From UBA11986 sp963734955 (GTDB lineage Bacteria; Bacteroidota; Ignavibacteria; UBA10030; UBA6906), in the NCBI GenBank assembly GCA_963734955.1, contig CAVTJO010000006.1, forward strand, positions 186,001 to 250,000: a stretch of DNA of 64,000 bases, written 5' to 3'. The translations under genes and the position numbers were made by a program. Each line of letters begins with the position of its first letter. The first letter of the stretch is position 1. Under the pieces are notes generated by a model, which was not told the origin of the DNA, ran no database searches, and saw nothing but the letters and a program-made list of their open reading frames with translations. Shown piece by piece: positions 8,968 to 17,586 of this stretch.

Positions 8968-11118
8968 ATGAGAGTCACCCCGTTCAGAGCATTGACCATT
9001 GCTTTTCAGTCGCTCCTGCTCTCGATGACTTATTCCGGCGCCTCCGGCAGCGGGACTCCGCGGCGCAGCGTAATTCCTCCGATTCCTTCCATAGTATTCG
9101 TCTCACGAAATCCGGTCCCGGCTTCTGATCCAAGGAGCAAAGGAGCAATCCCAGGGTTTGGTCCACAGTTCAGAACAATTGTCGTTGGGGGCAAACTGAT
9201 GCTGAGGAACAAGGATGGCTCGTTGAGAACGATCGTCGGCGGTGACCGATTGTATGACGTTGCCGATCCTTGCATTTCATGGGACGGGAGGACGATCGTT
9301 TTTTCAGGTGTCGTTCATCCTGACAGCAATTGGAGGATTTACCGCGTCGGTATCGATGGGGCCCACTTTGGACAGATTACTCACACGGACCGCAACCTTG
9401 ACCTCTCACAATTCGGCGGGGCCGCATCGGCGTTTTCTCGTTACGATGATTTTGACCCATGCTGGCTGCCGGATGGCCGAATTGCGTTTGCGAGTACGCG
9501 GCATCCTTCCATGGCAAGCATTGATCAGGTTCTCGCCAGCAATCTCTATGTTGTAAATGCCAATGGCACCGGTTTGCACCGCATTACCTCCGAGCGCAAT
9601 GGCGGGGAGGAACCTGTCGTTGATCCCCTCACCGGCAGGATTGTGTTTGCACGATGGTGGGTGAACCTCGACCGGCCCAGCAACCTGACACGCGAAGGTT
9701 TGGCGCGTGAGGATCGACTTGCGTTGACGACCGATATCGGAAATGTATGGCATGCAATGTCTGTGAACCCCGACGGCAACATGCTGAAACTCTATGCCGG
9801 CTACACGCGGACGCGTTACGGAACCCAAACATACAAACCTGCTATCATGTCCGACGGCAGACTCCTCAGCACCTTCAGCCCGCGCACGTCTCTCACTCCG
9901 GCAATCGGCGGAACAGGCATCCGCTGGTTCAAGGTGGGTGTGGACTATGAGCACTACGTCATCGGGGTGAAGTCGAATGATTCATTGAGATCGGTGACAG
10001 ACGTTGCACCACCGTACGCAACGGATCCGGTGCAGCTATCGAAGAACACCATTCTCTGCTCATTCTCGACCGACGGAAAGGATTATGGCATCTACGCGTG
10101 CACTCTTGATGGGAACAGGGTTCAAAAAGTCATCGACCTTCCGGTAACACTTGAACTCGAGCCTCAACCGGTTCAGCGCCGGCGAATCCCTCCAATCCTG
10201 AAGGACGAGTATCCGCCGATTCTCTCCGAGCTTCCGCCGACTCAAGATCCGGCGACGTACTATATCAATGATGCATTCCGGTTCGATTGTATGAACATCT
10301 TTGCCAATGGTGCGGTGGATGAGCCGATGCCTGATGCCCCGCGGATTGCGATTGGTGCGAAGATCCGGTTCTTCATGAATACGCAGCGTCAGAATCCACG
10401 AACACCTGATCCTTCAGTTCTTGTCAAAACAGTGTCCCTATTTCCGAAGGGCGGGGTACACGAGCCGGATGTTCCTGCCGACGTCCCACTATTCGAACAG
10501 GTTATTGACAGCAGTGGCCACGTTCTGGAGAGTTCCACCGGGGGTTTCGCGCACGTGACGGGAATGAACTACGAACGCATCGGGGGTGGCACAAAGTGTG
10601 TCGGATGCCATGCCGGACATTCTGTGTTAACCGTTCCGGTGAATGGCACACTTGCAGAGTGGTTCAATGCTTCACCATCGGCGACCGTTTCAGGGTCATC
10701 GTTCTTTGTGAATGCACTGGGAACGGCGTGCATTCCCCGACGAGTGGTGGACAGGCAGGCGGAAACAGGTGGAGATTCCGTGATTTGGGTCGCAAATGAA
10801 GGGGAGGGGGCATCAGTTGCGCTGACGTGGGACATTCCTATTGATGTAAGGGAATTTGTCCTTTATGGGATTACACCTGATTCTGCCCGAGGAACGAATA
10901 TCCGCGTGCAAGATTCAGAAATTCTTTTATATTATAAGTCCAACGGAGTCGGGGATTTCAAATTCACCGACACGATCCGACCCGCGGGGACGCACATCAG
11001 GGTCCCGATTACTTGCATTGATTCAGCGAAGATCGTCGTAAGTAAGTTCTTTGGAACAATATATCATCGTCGGCTGGCAGGTCTGGCTGAAGTCGAGACG
11101 ATAGCAAGAATTCATTGA
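8968..11118 (+). CDS. secreted TolB-like beta-propeller protein with one c-type heme site, hydrazine-synthase-alpha-like
   Basis: 716 residues. A short hydrophobic N-terminus (residues 5-25) looks like a signal peptide. Residues about 85-400 are PD40/TolB-type propeller blades, e.g. ISWDGRTIVFSGV, FDPCWLPDGRIAFAST and NLYVVNANGTGLHRIT. Residues about 400-560 contain PIL..YPPIL, NDAFRFDCMNIFANG and FAHVTGMNYERIGGGTKC, ending in a heme-binding CVGCH (Cys544, Cys547, His548). Residues about 565-716 look like a discoidin-type beta-sandwich (SVALTWDIPIDVREFVLYGI). Propeller plus heme-bearing middle domain is the layout of hydrazine synthase alpha and its many non-anammox relatives. Only one CxxCH is present and no HzsB/C is nearby, so hydrazine synthesis is not implied. 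A secreted redox or binding protein is likely. The next gene, 32 bases on, encodes a T9SS cargo. Confidence 0.8.
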   Translation: MRVTPFRALTIAFQSLLLSMTYSGASGSGTPRRSVIPPIPSIVFVSRNPVPASDPRSKGAIPGFGPQFRTIVVGGKLMLRNKDGSLRTIVGGDRLYDVADPCISWDGRTIVFSGVVHPDSNWRIYRVGIDGAHFGQITHTDRNLDLSQFGGAASAFSRYDDFDPCWLPDGRIAFASTRHPSMASIDQVLASNLYVVNANGTGLHRITSERNGGEEPVVDPLTGRIVFARWWVNLDRPSNLTREGLAREDRLALTTDIGNVWHAMSVNPDGNMLKLYAGYTRTRYGTQTYKPAIMSDGRLLSTFSPRTSLTPAIGGTGIRWFKVGVDYEHYVIGVKSNDSLRSVTDVAPPYATDPVQLSKNTILCSFSTDGKDYGIYACTLDGNRVQKVIDLPVTLELEPQPVQRRRIPPILKDEYPPILSELPPTQDPATYYINDAFRFDCMNIFANGAVDEPMPDAPRIAIGAKIRFFMNTQRQNPRTPDPSVLVKTVSLFPKGGVHEPDVPADVPLFEQVIDSSGHVLESSTGGFAHVTGMNYERIGGGTKCVGCHAGHSVLTVPVNGTLAEWFNASPSATVSGSSFFVNALGTACIPRRVVDRQAETGGDSVIWVANEGEGASVALTWDIPIDVREFVLYGITPDSARGTNIRVQDSEILLYYKSNGVGDFKFTDTIRPAGTHIRVPITCIDSAKIVVSKFFGTIYHRRLAGLAEVETIARIH

Positions 11119-11150
11119 CACTTTCATTCCATTCTTCCGGGAGGAGTAGT

Positions 11151-14100
11151 ATGAACAGAGCGTTGGTATGTCTTGTTGCACTTGCCCTTGTCTCGCTGCC
11201 GGCTTTCGGCGATGGGTTCTATAGTCTCCATTCGCCCAACGGAGTTGATGTCTGGGCTGTGGGGAATGCCGGAACAGTGTTCCATTCGTTCGATGGGGGC
11301 GTAACGTGGACCACCTCGACCGAAGGTTCCGCAACCCTTCGCTCGATTTATACGATGAGCTCAAACGTCTGGATTGTCGGCGATAACGGCACCTACTATG
11401 CCTCTTCAGACGGCGGAAGCACGTGGGATATTCAAACTCTCGCCAGCGGTGCCTCCCTCATGGCGGTTGCCTTTGTCAGCCCGCAATTGGGCTGGGTTGC
11501 AGGCAACAACGGAACAATCCTCAAAACCTCCAACGGGGGCTCCTCATGGACCCCTGAGCCTTCGAACACATCTCATCAAATCAATAGTCTCTGCTTCATT
11601 GATGCACAGACCGGCTATGCGGCCGGCGCCCTTGGTACTCTTTTGAAGACCACGAACGGTGGCTCATCCTGGAGCAGTGTTGCCCAATCCGGCTGGACCA
11701 AAGACATACTCTCCGTGAGTGCGTCCGGCACAAGCGTGTACGTTGCGGGAGTAGACGGGTTCTGCTACACGACCAGCGACGGCGGTACATCCTGGACGAA
11801 GCTGAATTTTCGAACAGACTCTAACTCGGATGTTGACGGCGTCTTTGCTGTGTCTGCGTCACATGCGTATTTCGTGGGTGGAGGGGGATTCATCCGAAGC
11901 ACAACGGATGCAGGAGGGTCCTACAGTTACGGAATCCATCAGATGCACGCGAAGTTAAACAGCGTGTTCTTCTACGGCGCAACAAACGGTTGGGCTTGCA
12001 GTGAGAAGAACAACGCTATCCTCCGCACTACCGATGCCGGGGCGACGTGGCAGCTTCCCCAGGGAACGACAGTAAACTACCAATGGGTGCAGAAATTCAG
12101 CGGCGGTTCGATTGGAAATACCTTGTGGATAAATCCGAAGAACAAGAACAACATCTATGTTGTCATGGGCTCGACCGTGTACATGAGCACCAACCGCGGC
12201 GACACGTGGACTACGACGGCAACGATTGCCGGTGGTGGTTCAACGTGGGCCTTCTGCGTTTCTGCAACTGACACCAACGTCTGGATTGCAGCGACTTCGG
12301 GGAGTGGGGGGAAGGGAGTGCGACGGACTACCGATCATGGGGCAACCTGGACGACACCGCTCCTGCGCAACTTTACCAGCTACGGGATCCCTCTGGAAGT
12401 CGATCCCGAGCATCCGGACACAGTGATATTTGCAGCCGAAGGAACTGGCAGCGGTCCGGACGGCATCCTCTATATCTCCAAGAACTTTGGAGCGACGTGG
12501 GATACACTTGCTCAGACACATTTCAGAAGTCCATGTGACATCGCGATCATTCCGGATAACACAAATCTCTGGTATGTTGCCGATGGTGTAACAGGAAGTG
12601 GCCAGGGTCAGATGTGGCGATCGACTGACTACGGGAAGGACTGGACCTCAATCTATACCACGTCCGGTTCCGAGATTCCCATGATTGGACTCTGCCGCTT
12701 GCGGAATAACTTTGCGTACGCGACCGCCTGGGGATCAGGAGGATATAACAAGACAACGGATGAGGGACTTTCCTGGCCCGTGATCGCATCAACAGGATCG
12801 ACATGGGGGACCGACGTTGCGAAAGACGACCCCAACGTTGTGTTGTACGGGACCTACGGCGGAGGTACGTCATACCTTTCCACCAATGCGGGGGCGACCT
12901 TCAATGCCGTAGCGTTGAGCGGAGCAAATTCCGGAATCCTCTGTTATGACCGCGCGACGTTTATTGCCCAGCAGGCGGGAAATGGAGTCTGGAAATACAA
13001 TATCACGTATACCGTTCCCACCTCGAATGCTCAGTCGATTACCCTCATCTCACCAAGCGGTGGTGAGAACTGGTCGTATAATTCCGTCCGGAACATCACC
13101 TGGTCAGCGGGAAGCATCGCCAGCGTGCGAATTGAGTTCAAGACGAGCCCCGGGGGGGTGTGGCAGTTGATCGCTCCAAGTGTTCAGGGTTCGCTGGGTA
13201 CATACGCCTGGACAATACCGAACTCGCCGACGTCGCAGGCGCGCGTGAGAATCAGTGACGCTTCGGATTCATTTCCCGTGGATAGCAGTCATGCCGACTT
13301 CTCGATCACAGTCGCCAGCATTGCTACAACGCCGGGTTCAATCGCATTTGGGAACGTCGGAGTCGGACGGACGCGCACCGATACGCTGCAAATTACCAAT
13401 GGCGGAAACGGTCCGCTCGTCATTACAAGTGTAACAACAAGCACCTCTTATTTTGCCCCCGGGAGGAGTTCGCTGACGATTTCCCCCGGCGCATCAGACA
13501 CTCTTTCGGTGATGTTTGCACCGACAGCGCTTCGGGGGTATGCCGATACGCTCCGTATCAACAGCAATGCAGTGAGTGGACTTACTCTCGTGCCATTAAC
13601 CGGCACTGGAGCCATTGTTGCGGCAGTCTCAGTTGTCAGCCCGAACGGGGGTGAAGTCTGGACTGCGGGAACAGTACACAATATCACGTGGTCGTCCACA
13701 TTGGTCGATCAGGTAAATCTCTTCTACAGATCTCTTCCCGGCAACAATTGGCGCACGATCGCTTCAAACGTTCCTGCCGTGACGGGTTCTTACGCATGGA
13801 CGGTGGCCGAATCTCCGGGGCAGGCGCTTGTCCGTGTGGTATCTTCCACGGATGGATCTTTGCTCGACGAAAGCGATAATCCCTTTACAATTCAGTCATC
13901 AACATCAGTGGTGGAGCTCGGCGGCGTGCCCTCGACGTACGAGCTTGCGCAGAACTATCCCAATCCTTTCAATCCCACTACGCAGATTACGTATGGGTTG
14001 CCGAAGGATGGACATGTAACACTCACAGTATACAACTCTCTTGGCCAGGAGGTTGTTCGCCTGCTTGACCAGAATCAACCGGCCGGGCGGTATGCGTTGC

Positions 14101-14210
14101 AGTTTGGCGCGACGGACAAAAAGGGAGTCGCTCTCTCAAGCGGAATATATTACTACAGCCTCCGGGCTGGTGACTTTGTTGAAATCAAAAAAATGTTGTT
14201 GCTGAAGTGA
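11151..14210 (+). CDS. large secreted YCF48-like/ASH-domain protein with T9SS type A sorting domain
   Basis: 1019 residues from ATG 11151, preceded by GGGAGGAG; the ATG at 11115 is rejected because it would put residues before the signal peptide (1-21, ending SLPAFGDG). Residues about 22-620 are sialidase/YCF48-like propeller repeats, each with a DGG.TW or DGGSSW turn. Residues about 625-720 and 824-917 are two similar beta-sandwiches starting SPSGGENW and SPNGGEVW. Between them (about 724-817) is an ASH/choice-of-anchor domain (FGNVGVGRTRTDTLQITN). Residues 922-1019 are the T9SS sorting tail (YELAQNYPNPFNPTTQITY ... SGIYYYSLRAGDF ... KMLLLK). The protein is exported by Sec and then through the type IX system to the cell surface. 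No enzymatic motif seen. Confidence 0.92.
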   Translation: MNRALVCLVALALVSLPAFGDGFYSLHSPNGVDVWAVGNAGTVFHSFDGGVTWTTSTEGSATLRSIYTMSSNVWIVGDNGTYYASSDGGSTWDIQTLASGASLMAVAFVSPQLGWVAGNNGTILKTSNGGSSWTPEPSNTSHQINSLCFIDAQTGYAAGALGTLLKTTNGGSSWSSVAQSGWTKDILSVSASGTSVYVAGVDGFCYTTSDGGTSWTKLNFRTDSNSDVDGVFAVSASHAYFVGGGGFIRSTTDAGGSYSYGIHQMHAKLNSVFFYGATNGWACSEKNNAILRTTDAGATWQLPQGTTVNYQWVQKFSGGSIGNTLWINPKNKNNIYVVMGSTVYMSTNRGDTWTTTATIAGGGSTWAFCVSATDTNVWIAATSGSGGKGVRRTTDHGATWTTPLLRNFTSYGIPLEVDPEHPDTVIFAAEGTGSGPDGILYISKNFGATWDTLAQTHFRSPCDIAIIPDNTNLWYVADGVTGSGQGQMWRSTDYGKDWTSIYTTSGSEIPMIGLCRLRNNFAYATAWGSGGYNKTTDEGLSWPVIASTGSTWGTDVAKDDPNVVLYGTYGGGTSYLSTNAGATFNAVALSGANSGILCYDRATFIAQQAGNGVWKYNITYTVPTSNAQSITLISPSGGENWSYNSVRNITWSAGSIASVRIEFKTSPGGVWQLIAPSVQGSLGTYAWTIPNSPTSQARVRISDASDSFPVDSSHADFSITVASIATTPGSIAFGNVGVGRTRTDTLQITNGGNGPLVITSVTTSTSYFAPGRSSLTISPGASDTLSVMFAPTALRGYADTLRINSNAVSGLTLVPLTGTGAIVAAVSVVSPNGGEVWTAGTVHNITWSSTLVDQVNLFYRSLPGNNWRTIASNVPAVTGSYAWTVAESPGQALVRVVSSTDGSLLDESDNPFTIQSSTSVVELGGVPSTYELAQNYPNPFNPTTQITYGLPKDGHVTLTVYNSLGQEVVRLLDQNQPAGRYALQFGATDKKGVALSSGIYYYSLRAGDFVEIKKMLLLK

Positions 14211-14266
14211 AGCCCGACTCTGTCTCTCCGGCAAAGTTGCGTTGGAGAGTGTATAAGTGATCCTTG

Positions 14267-14312
14267 AAGGCTGAGAGATGCTGATTGCTCTTCTCAGCCT
14301 TCGCGTATTTTT
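14267..14312 (+). terminator. intrinsic terminator after the T9SS protein
   Basis: 14267-14276 (AAGGCTGAGA) pairs perfectly with 14292-14301 (TCTCAGCCTT) over 10 base pairs, followed by CGCGTATTTTT. Confidence 0.75.
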
Positions 14313-14494
14313 CAGACATCAACGATAATGCCCATTGACAGAGAGTCGCGACTCTTGCCCGACAGAGTTGAACTTGAACCGGACTTTAACGTTCTTGCAG
14401 TTGATGCAGAAGAACGACCCGAACGTTCCGGCATAAAATAGAAGAATATTCCAAGTTCTGTTGATGGGCTCCAGTATTTATCAGTGTGGCACGA
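14313..14494. other. structured intergenic stretch, no gene recognised
   Basis: Between two terminators there is no convincing protein gene. It holds a perfect 14-base palindrome (14342-14355, core GTCGCGAC), a hairpin of 7 base pairs (14390-14396 with 14410-14416), and an enclosing complement (14379-14383 with 14427-14431). Because the next element downstream is a plus-strand terminator, this could be a small RNA, but no promoter of the local type was found in front. Confidence 0.35.
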
Positions 14495-14520
14495 AGCCCC
14501 CGGTTTGAAGGGGGCTTTTG
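14495..14520 (+). terminator. intrinsic terminator
   Basis: 14495-14501 (AGCCCCC) pairs with 14510-14516 (GGGGGCT), followed by TTTTG. No protein gene ends directly before it; it would end a transcript from the preceding intergenic stretch or read-through from the T9SS gene. Confidence 0.7.
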
Positions 14521-14636
14521 CATAAGTCGTTCGTCGGGGGAATTGCCTTCAATCTCCCGAGTGTCGCGGTGATTCCGGAAAGTAAGGAAAAAAAATCCGA
14601 GAAGTTTATTTCCCGTTCGGTTGTCGGTGGACGGTG

Positions 14637-14996
14637 CTACTTCAGCTCAGAAGCCAGGCGGATCAGATCGCTGACAAGATTGGTCTTGCTGAATACGCGT
14701 ACGTTTCGTGCTCTGCAGTACTGCATGATGGTTCTTTCAGCGGACCCTCTCATGAAAATGAACGGGATACTTCTCGTTGCTTCGTCAAGTTGAAGTCGCG
14801 CATGAAACTCCATGCCATTCATGCCAGGCATTTCGAAATCGGACACGATCATGAGAGGCGTGAAGGTTTTCAGAAGATCAAACGCCGCGGTCCCGTTGAG
14901 AGCGGAAACGACTTCAATGTCCTGGACAGCGAGTATATCTCTGACAAGATCGACGTAGAGAGGATCATCATCGACAACGAGGATTTGTTTTCGCAT
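14637..14996 (-). CDS. single-domain response regulator (CheY-like receiver)
   Basis: 119 residues from the ATG at 14996; longer readings have no family support. It is a lone receiver domain: acid pocket VVDDD (Asp9-11), phosphoacceptor Asp53 in VSDFEMPGMNG, and Lys104 in VFSKTN. There is no output domain. At the place of the switch Thr/Ser (strand 4, IPFIFMRGS) there seems to be Arg83, though Ser85 is close and could take the role. No histidine kinase is in the window, so the partner is unknown. It lies divergently to uppP, with its own promoter at 15025-15053. Confidence 0.88.
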   Translation of the reverse strand: MRKQILVVDDDPLYVDLVRDILAVQDIEVVSALNGTAAFDLLKTFTPLMIVSDFEMPGMNGMEFHARLQLDEATRSIPFIFMRGSAERTIMQYCRARNVRVFSKTNLVSDLIRLASELK

Positions 14997-15024
14997 TAGC
15001 AATGTACCTGGATTTGCGCCACCG

Positions 15025-15053
15025 AATATATGAACACTCGGCTCGCATGCCAA
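15025..15053 (-). promoter_or_regulatory. promoter for the receiver gene
   Basis: On the minus strand TTGGCA (15053-15048), a 17-base spacer, then TATATT (15030-15025). Transcription would start near 15018, about 20 bases before the ATG. Confidence 0.6.
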
Positions 15054-15194
15054 CGAGAAAGATATGCGAGACCAGCGCAGAGAATTTTGTAGACGATGTG
15101 TGTACGTGGTGCGGCACGATCGATGCACCACAAATCCTATCATCAATTGACAGATTTTTCGACCAATGACTGAACGCAATCTAAAGGTTCCAGA

Positions 15195-16050
15195 GTGACT
15201 GCAATCGATGCGGTGCTCCTGGGTTTGATTCAGGGCTTGACCGAATTTATTCCGGTCAGCAGTACGGCGCACCTGACACTTGCCGGAAAACTCCTGGGGT
15301 TGGTGAAACCCGACAACCTTGCGGCCTGGACCGAGTTCATGGCGATCATGCAAATGGGTACACTTGCTGCAGTCATCATCTATTTTTCTCGGGACCTGAT
15401 CGCAATGGCCACCGCGGTCGTCAACGACACGCGCGAACAGGCTGGGGGGAACGGTTCACAGTCATGACGTAGCACATGCAAGGTTGGGCTGGTATGTCAT
15501 CGTGGGCACGGTGCCTGTAGCGATCATCGGATTGCTCTTCAGCCATCAGATCCACGGCTGGTTCACAAAAAGCACCACAGTAATCATCGGTAGTCTTATT
15601 ATCCTTGCGGGACTATTGTGGTTCGCCGAAAAGGTGGCACGTCATGCGCGCACACTCGAACAATTCACATGGAAGGATGCCCTCATCATCGGAGTTGCGC
15701 AGGCGATGGCCCTGGTCCCTGGATCCTCGAGATCAGGAACAACAATCACGGCAGGACTCTTCCTGAGTTTCACCCGGGAATCGGCTGCAAGATTCTCGTT
15801 CCTTCTGAGTGTCCCGGCTGTTTTCGCAAGCGGAGTATATGAAATGACGAAGGTTGATGGTGAATTCATGCAACTGGGGTTTGGAAACCTCATTCTTTCC
15901 ACCATTGTCGCAGGTGTCTCGGGCTATCTGGCGATCGCCTGGCTTCTGAGGTATCTCTCACGAAATTCTGCTATGCTGTTTGTATGGTACCGCATTGCCC
16001 TGGGCATCCTTCTTATTCTGTTCCTTCGGTTCGGCTTCATACAACCGTAG
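15195..16050 (+). pseudogene. uppP: undecaprenyl-diphosphatase UppP, frame broken in a run of six G
   Basis: Together the two reading frames give a normal UppP/BacA. Part one, from GTG 15195, has GLIQGLTEFIPVSSTAHL with the catalytic E-x-x-PVSSTAH motif. Part two, from about 15451, has GWYVIVGTVPVAIIGLLF and the second signature LVPGSSRSGTTI. The first frame runs to a stop at 15467. Dropping one G from the G6 run at 15444-15449 joins them without loss (reading AGGTVHSHDVAHARLGWYV). The protein recycles undecaprenyl pyrophosphate, the carrier for peptidoglycan and surface sugars. It is often important for growth, so a sequencing or assembly error is as likely as a true mutation. The upstream gene is the divergent receiver. 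Confidence 0.85.
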
Positions 16051-16058
16051 ATTCCCAC

Positions 16059-16568
16059 ATGCTCTCGACTACACGAGGTCACCACGGTAGCTCTTTTGAC
16101 CGCGGCGGGCATTGCACTGTTTGTCATCGAATCATTTATTCCCAGCCACTCCCGTTTCTGAAGATCGGGTTTGCCACGTTTCATCTGTTGTAGCCTTGCT
16201 GGCGATAGGCATTCCCCAAATGTTTGTCGTTGTCGTCCTCGTGTGATCGTCGGGTCGATACTCGTGGGTTCGCTCTTTTCGCCAGGATTTGTCCTTACGT
16301 TCTGTGGAGGTGTCGTTTCGGCGGTCGTAATGGCGATGGTACGAAGTATAAGCAGGGATCTCTTCACCCCATAGGCATCAGCCTCATCGGCTCGCTGACT
16401 CATGTTATCACACAGTTTTGCTTGGTCCTGTTTTTGTATGTGCAGAATTCTGCAGTGTTGTTCATTCTTCTGTTGTTGCTCTTCTCAGGTTTGATCGGCG
16501 GGATTATCGTGGGTTGGATTGTCGGTCGGGTACTCCCGCTTCTGGAATCAGCGCGCGTCCATTCGTAG
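16059..16568 (+). pseudogene. Gx transporter family (heptaprenyl diphosphate synthase component I-like) gene, frames broken
   Basis: No single frame is open, but pieces in order match the PF07456 (Gx_transp) family. Near 16080: EVTTVALLTAAGIALFVIES. Near 16150: PLPFLKIGFA. Near 16175: SSVVALLAIGIPQMFVVVVL. Near 16240-16370: RVIVGSILVGSLFSPGFVLT, GGVVSAVVMAMVRS. Near 16370-16568: PIGISLIGSLTHVITQ and a last helix ending GWIVGRVLPLLES. At least four or five one-base shifts are needed. The family has about 170 residues and five or so membrane helices and resembles ECF S-components; it often sits beside a NusG domain II gene, as here. The ATG at 16059 is 8 bases after uppP. The gene is either decayed or poorly sequenced. 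Confidence 0.7.
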
Positions 16569-16635
16569 TCGCCGATTTTGGATTTACAGCACGCTTTGCA
16601 GTTCCGCTGATTTTCTGTATCTTTACGCCACCGAA

Positions 16636-17034
16636 ATGGTACCCCGTCTCACCTGTGCCGATAAGGTGTTAGTTGCTGCAAGTGTATGTTTGATTGTAGT
16701 GAGTTATGTTGTTGTGAACACTGCCGCCGGGCGGGGAAGTGAAGTCCTGATTGAGGTCGATGGTAAGACAGCTCACAAAACCTCGTTGCGAGAGGAGCAT
16801 GTGATCACCTTGCATGGCGCCCACGGGGAATTGAGTGTTGAAACTCGAGCCGGGAAGGTCGCCATCACCCATGCTGAATGTCATCGTGCGTCCGTTGCAA
16901 GAGCTAGGTGTTCTGACGATCGTAGGGTCATCACGAACAGTGGGATGGCCGCGGACAGGGCGAAGCGGAATTGGCGGACCACATTCTTGTCCGGTTCGGC
17001 GCCGCGTGAGATCTGTGCATTCTTGATCTGTTGA
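16636..17034 (+). pseudogene. NusG domain II-like protein, C-terminal part unclear
   Basis: From ATG 16636 the product starts TCADKVLVAASVCLIVVSYV (one membrane helix) and continues SEVLIEVDGKTAHKTSL, VITLHGAHGELSVETRAGKVAITHAEC, the fold of stand-alone NusG domain II proteins (PF07009). In that family a short cysteine-rich end (CPxxxC then CxPN) follows. Here only the first Cys is clear and the rest reads RASVARARCSDDRR without the expected end, which suggests another frame break near 16885-16960. The open frame goes on to 17034, but beyond about 16880 it overlaps the opposite-strand ecfT remnant, so the true end is probably earlier. Function of the family is not known. Confidence 0.55.
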
Positions 17035-17553
17035 GCGGACCGGATCAAGAGGGGGACGAAGTTCAAAGCAATGGTGAGACCTGAATGATCGCGCCAAAGC
17101 GCTTCCGCAAGGGCCCAAGTGTCACTTCGAAGCCATCGGTCATCGCGACGACGGGAGTTGTTCGTGCAAATACCGTGGCTGCAATGAGGAGTATCAGGAT
17201 TCGGGAAGAGAGCATCGCTCCTTGATGTAAACCCTCCCGGGTTGCATACATCCCAGCGAATTCAAAAATCACATCTCCGGTCACAGGAATGGGTTGAGGC
17301 CGAAAATGAGAATCAGGAACACGGAGACTGATACCAGTCGTCTCAGCAGGATCAACAACAGAATTCTCGCGGAGATTGCTGCAACTATCAGGAGAACGGC
17401 AGCTGCAAGGAGAGACACGAAGGACGAGAACGCAAAAGATTGAATCGCAAGAATCATGACCGCAACGAACTTCACGCGGGGATCGAGCCGCTCGACGACA
17501 TTTGTTGTTCCGCTATACCGTCTCGGGAGCCAATGCAGGAGGCTCAAACGCAA
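16881..17553 (-). pseudogene. ECF transporter transmembrane component EcfT (CbiQ family), frames broken
   Basis: Read on the minus strand in three frames. 17553-17284: LLHWLPRRYSGTTNVVERLD, PRVKFVAVMILAIQSFAF, two hydrophobic helices, then LILIFGLNPF. 17290-17100: PVTGDVIFEFAGMYATREG (family pattern G.....r..GL..G), helix, TTPVVAMTDGFEVTLGPLRK. 17100-16881: SGLTIALNFVPLLIRSAQQI and KNAQISRGAE, the coupling-helix region with an ARG-like motif (SRG), ending MTLRSSEHLALATDAR. Two frame changes are needed. The likely start is TTG 17553. EcfT couples two ABC ATPases to a vitamin- or metal-binding S-component; no ATPase gene is in the window. It faces the GT39 gene divergently. Confidence 0.7.
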
Positions 17554-17586
17554 TGAATTCTTTTGTGAAATCAATATTGCAGAGCG

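Noticed and set aside
8968..11118. Hydrazine synthase (anammox) function
   Set aside because: Only one CxxCH, no HzsB/C or other anammox genes; layout alone does not show the reaction.
15444..15484. Programmed frameshift in uppP
   Set aside because: A G run alone is weak evidence, no stimulating structure was seen, and nearby genes carry many random shifts.
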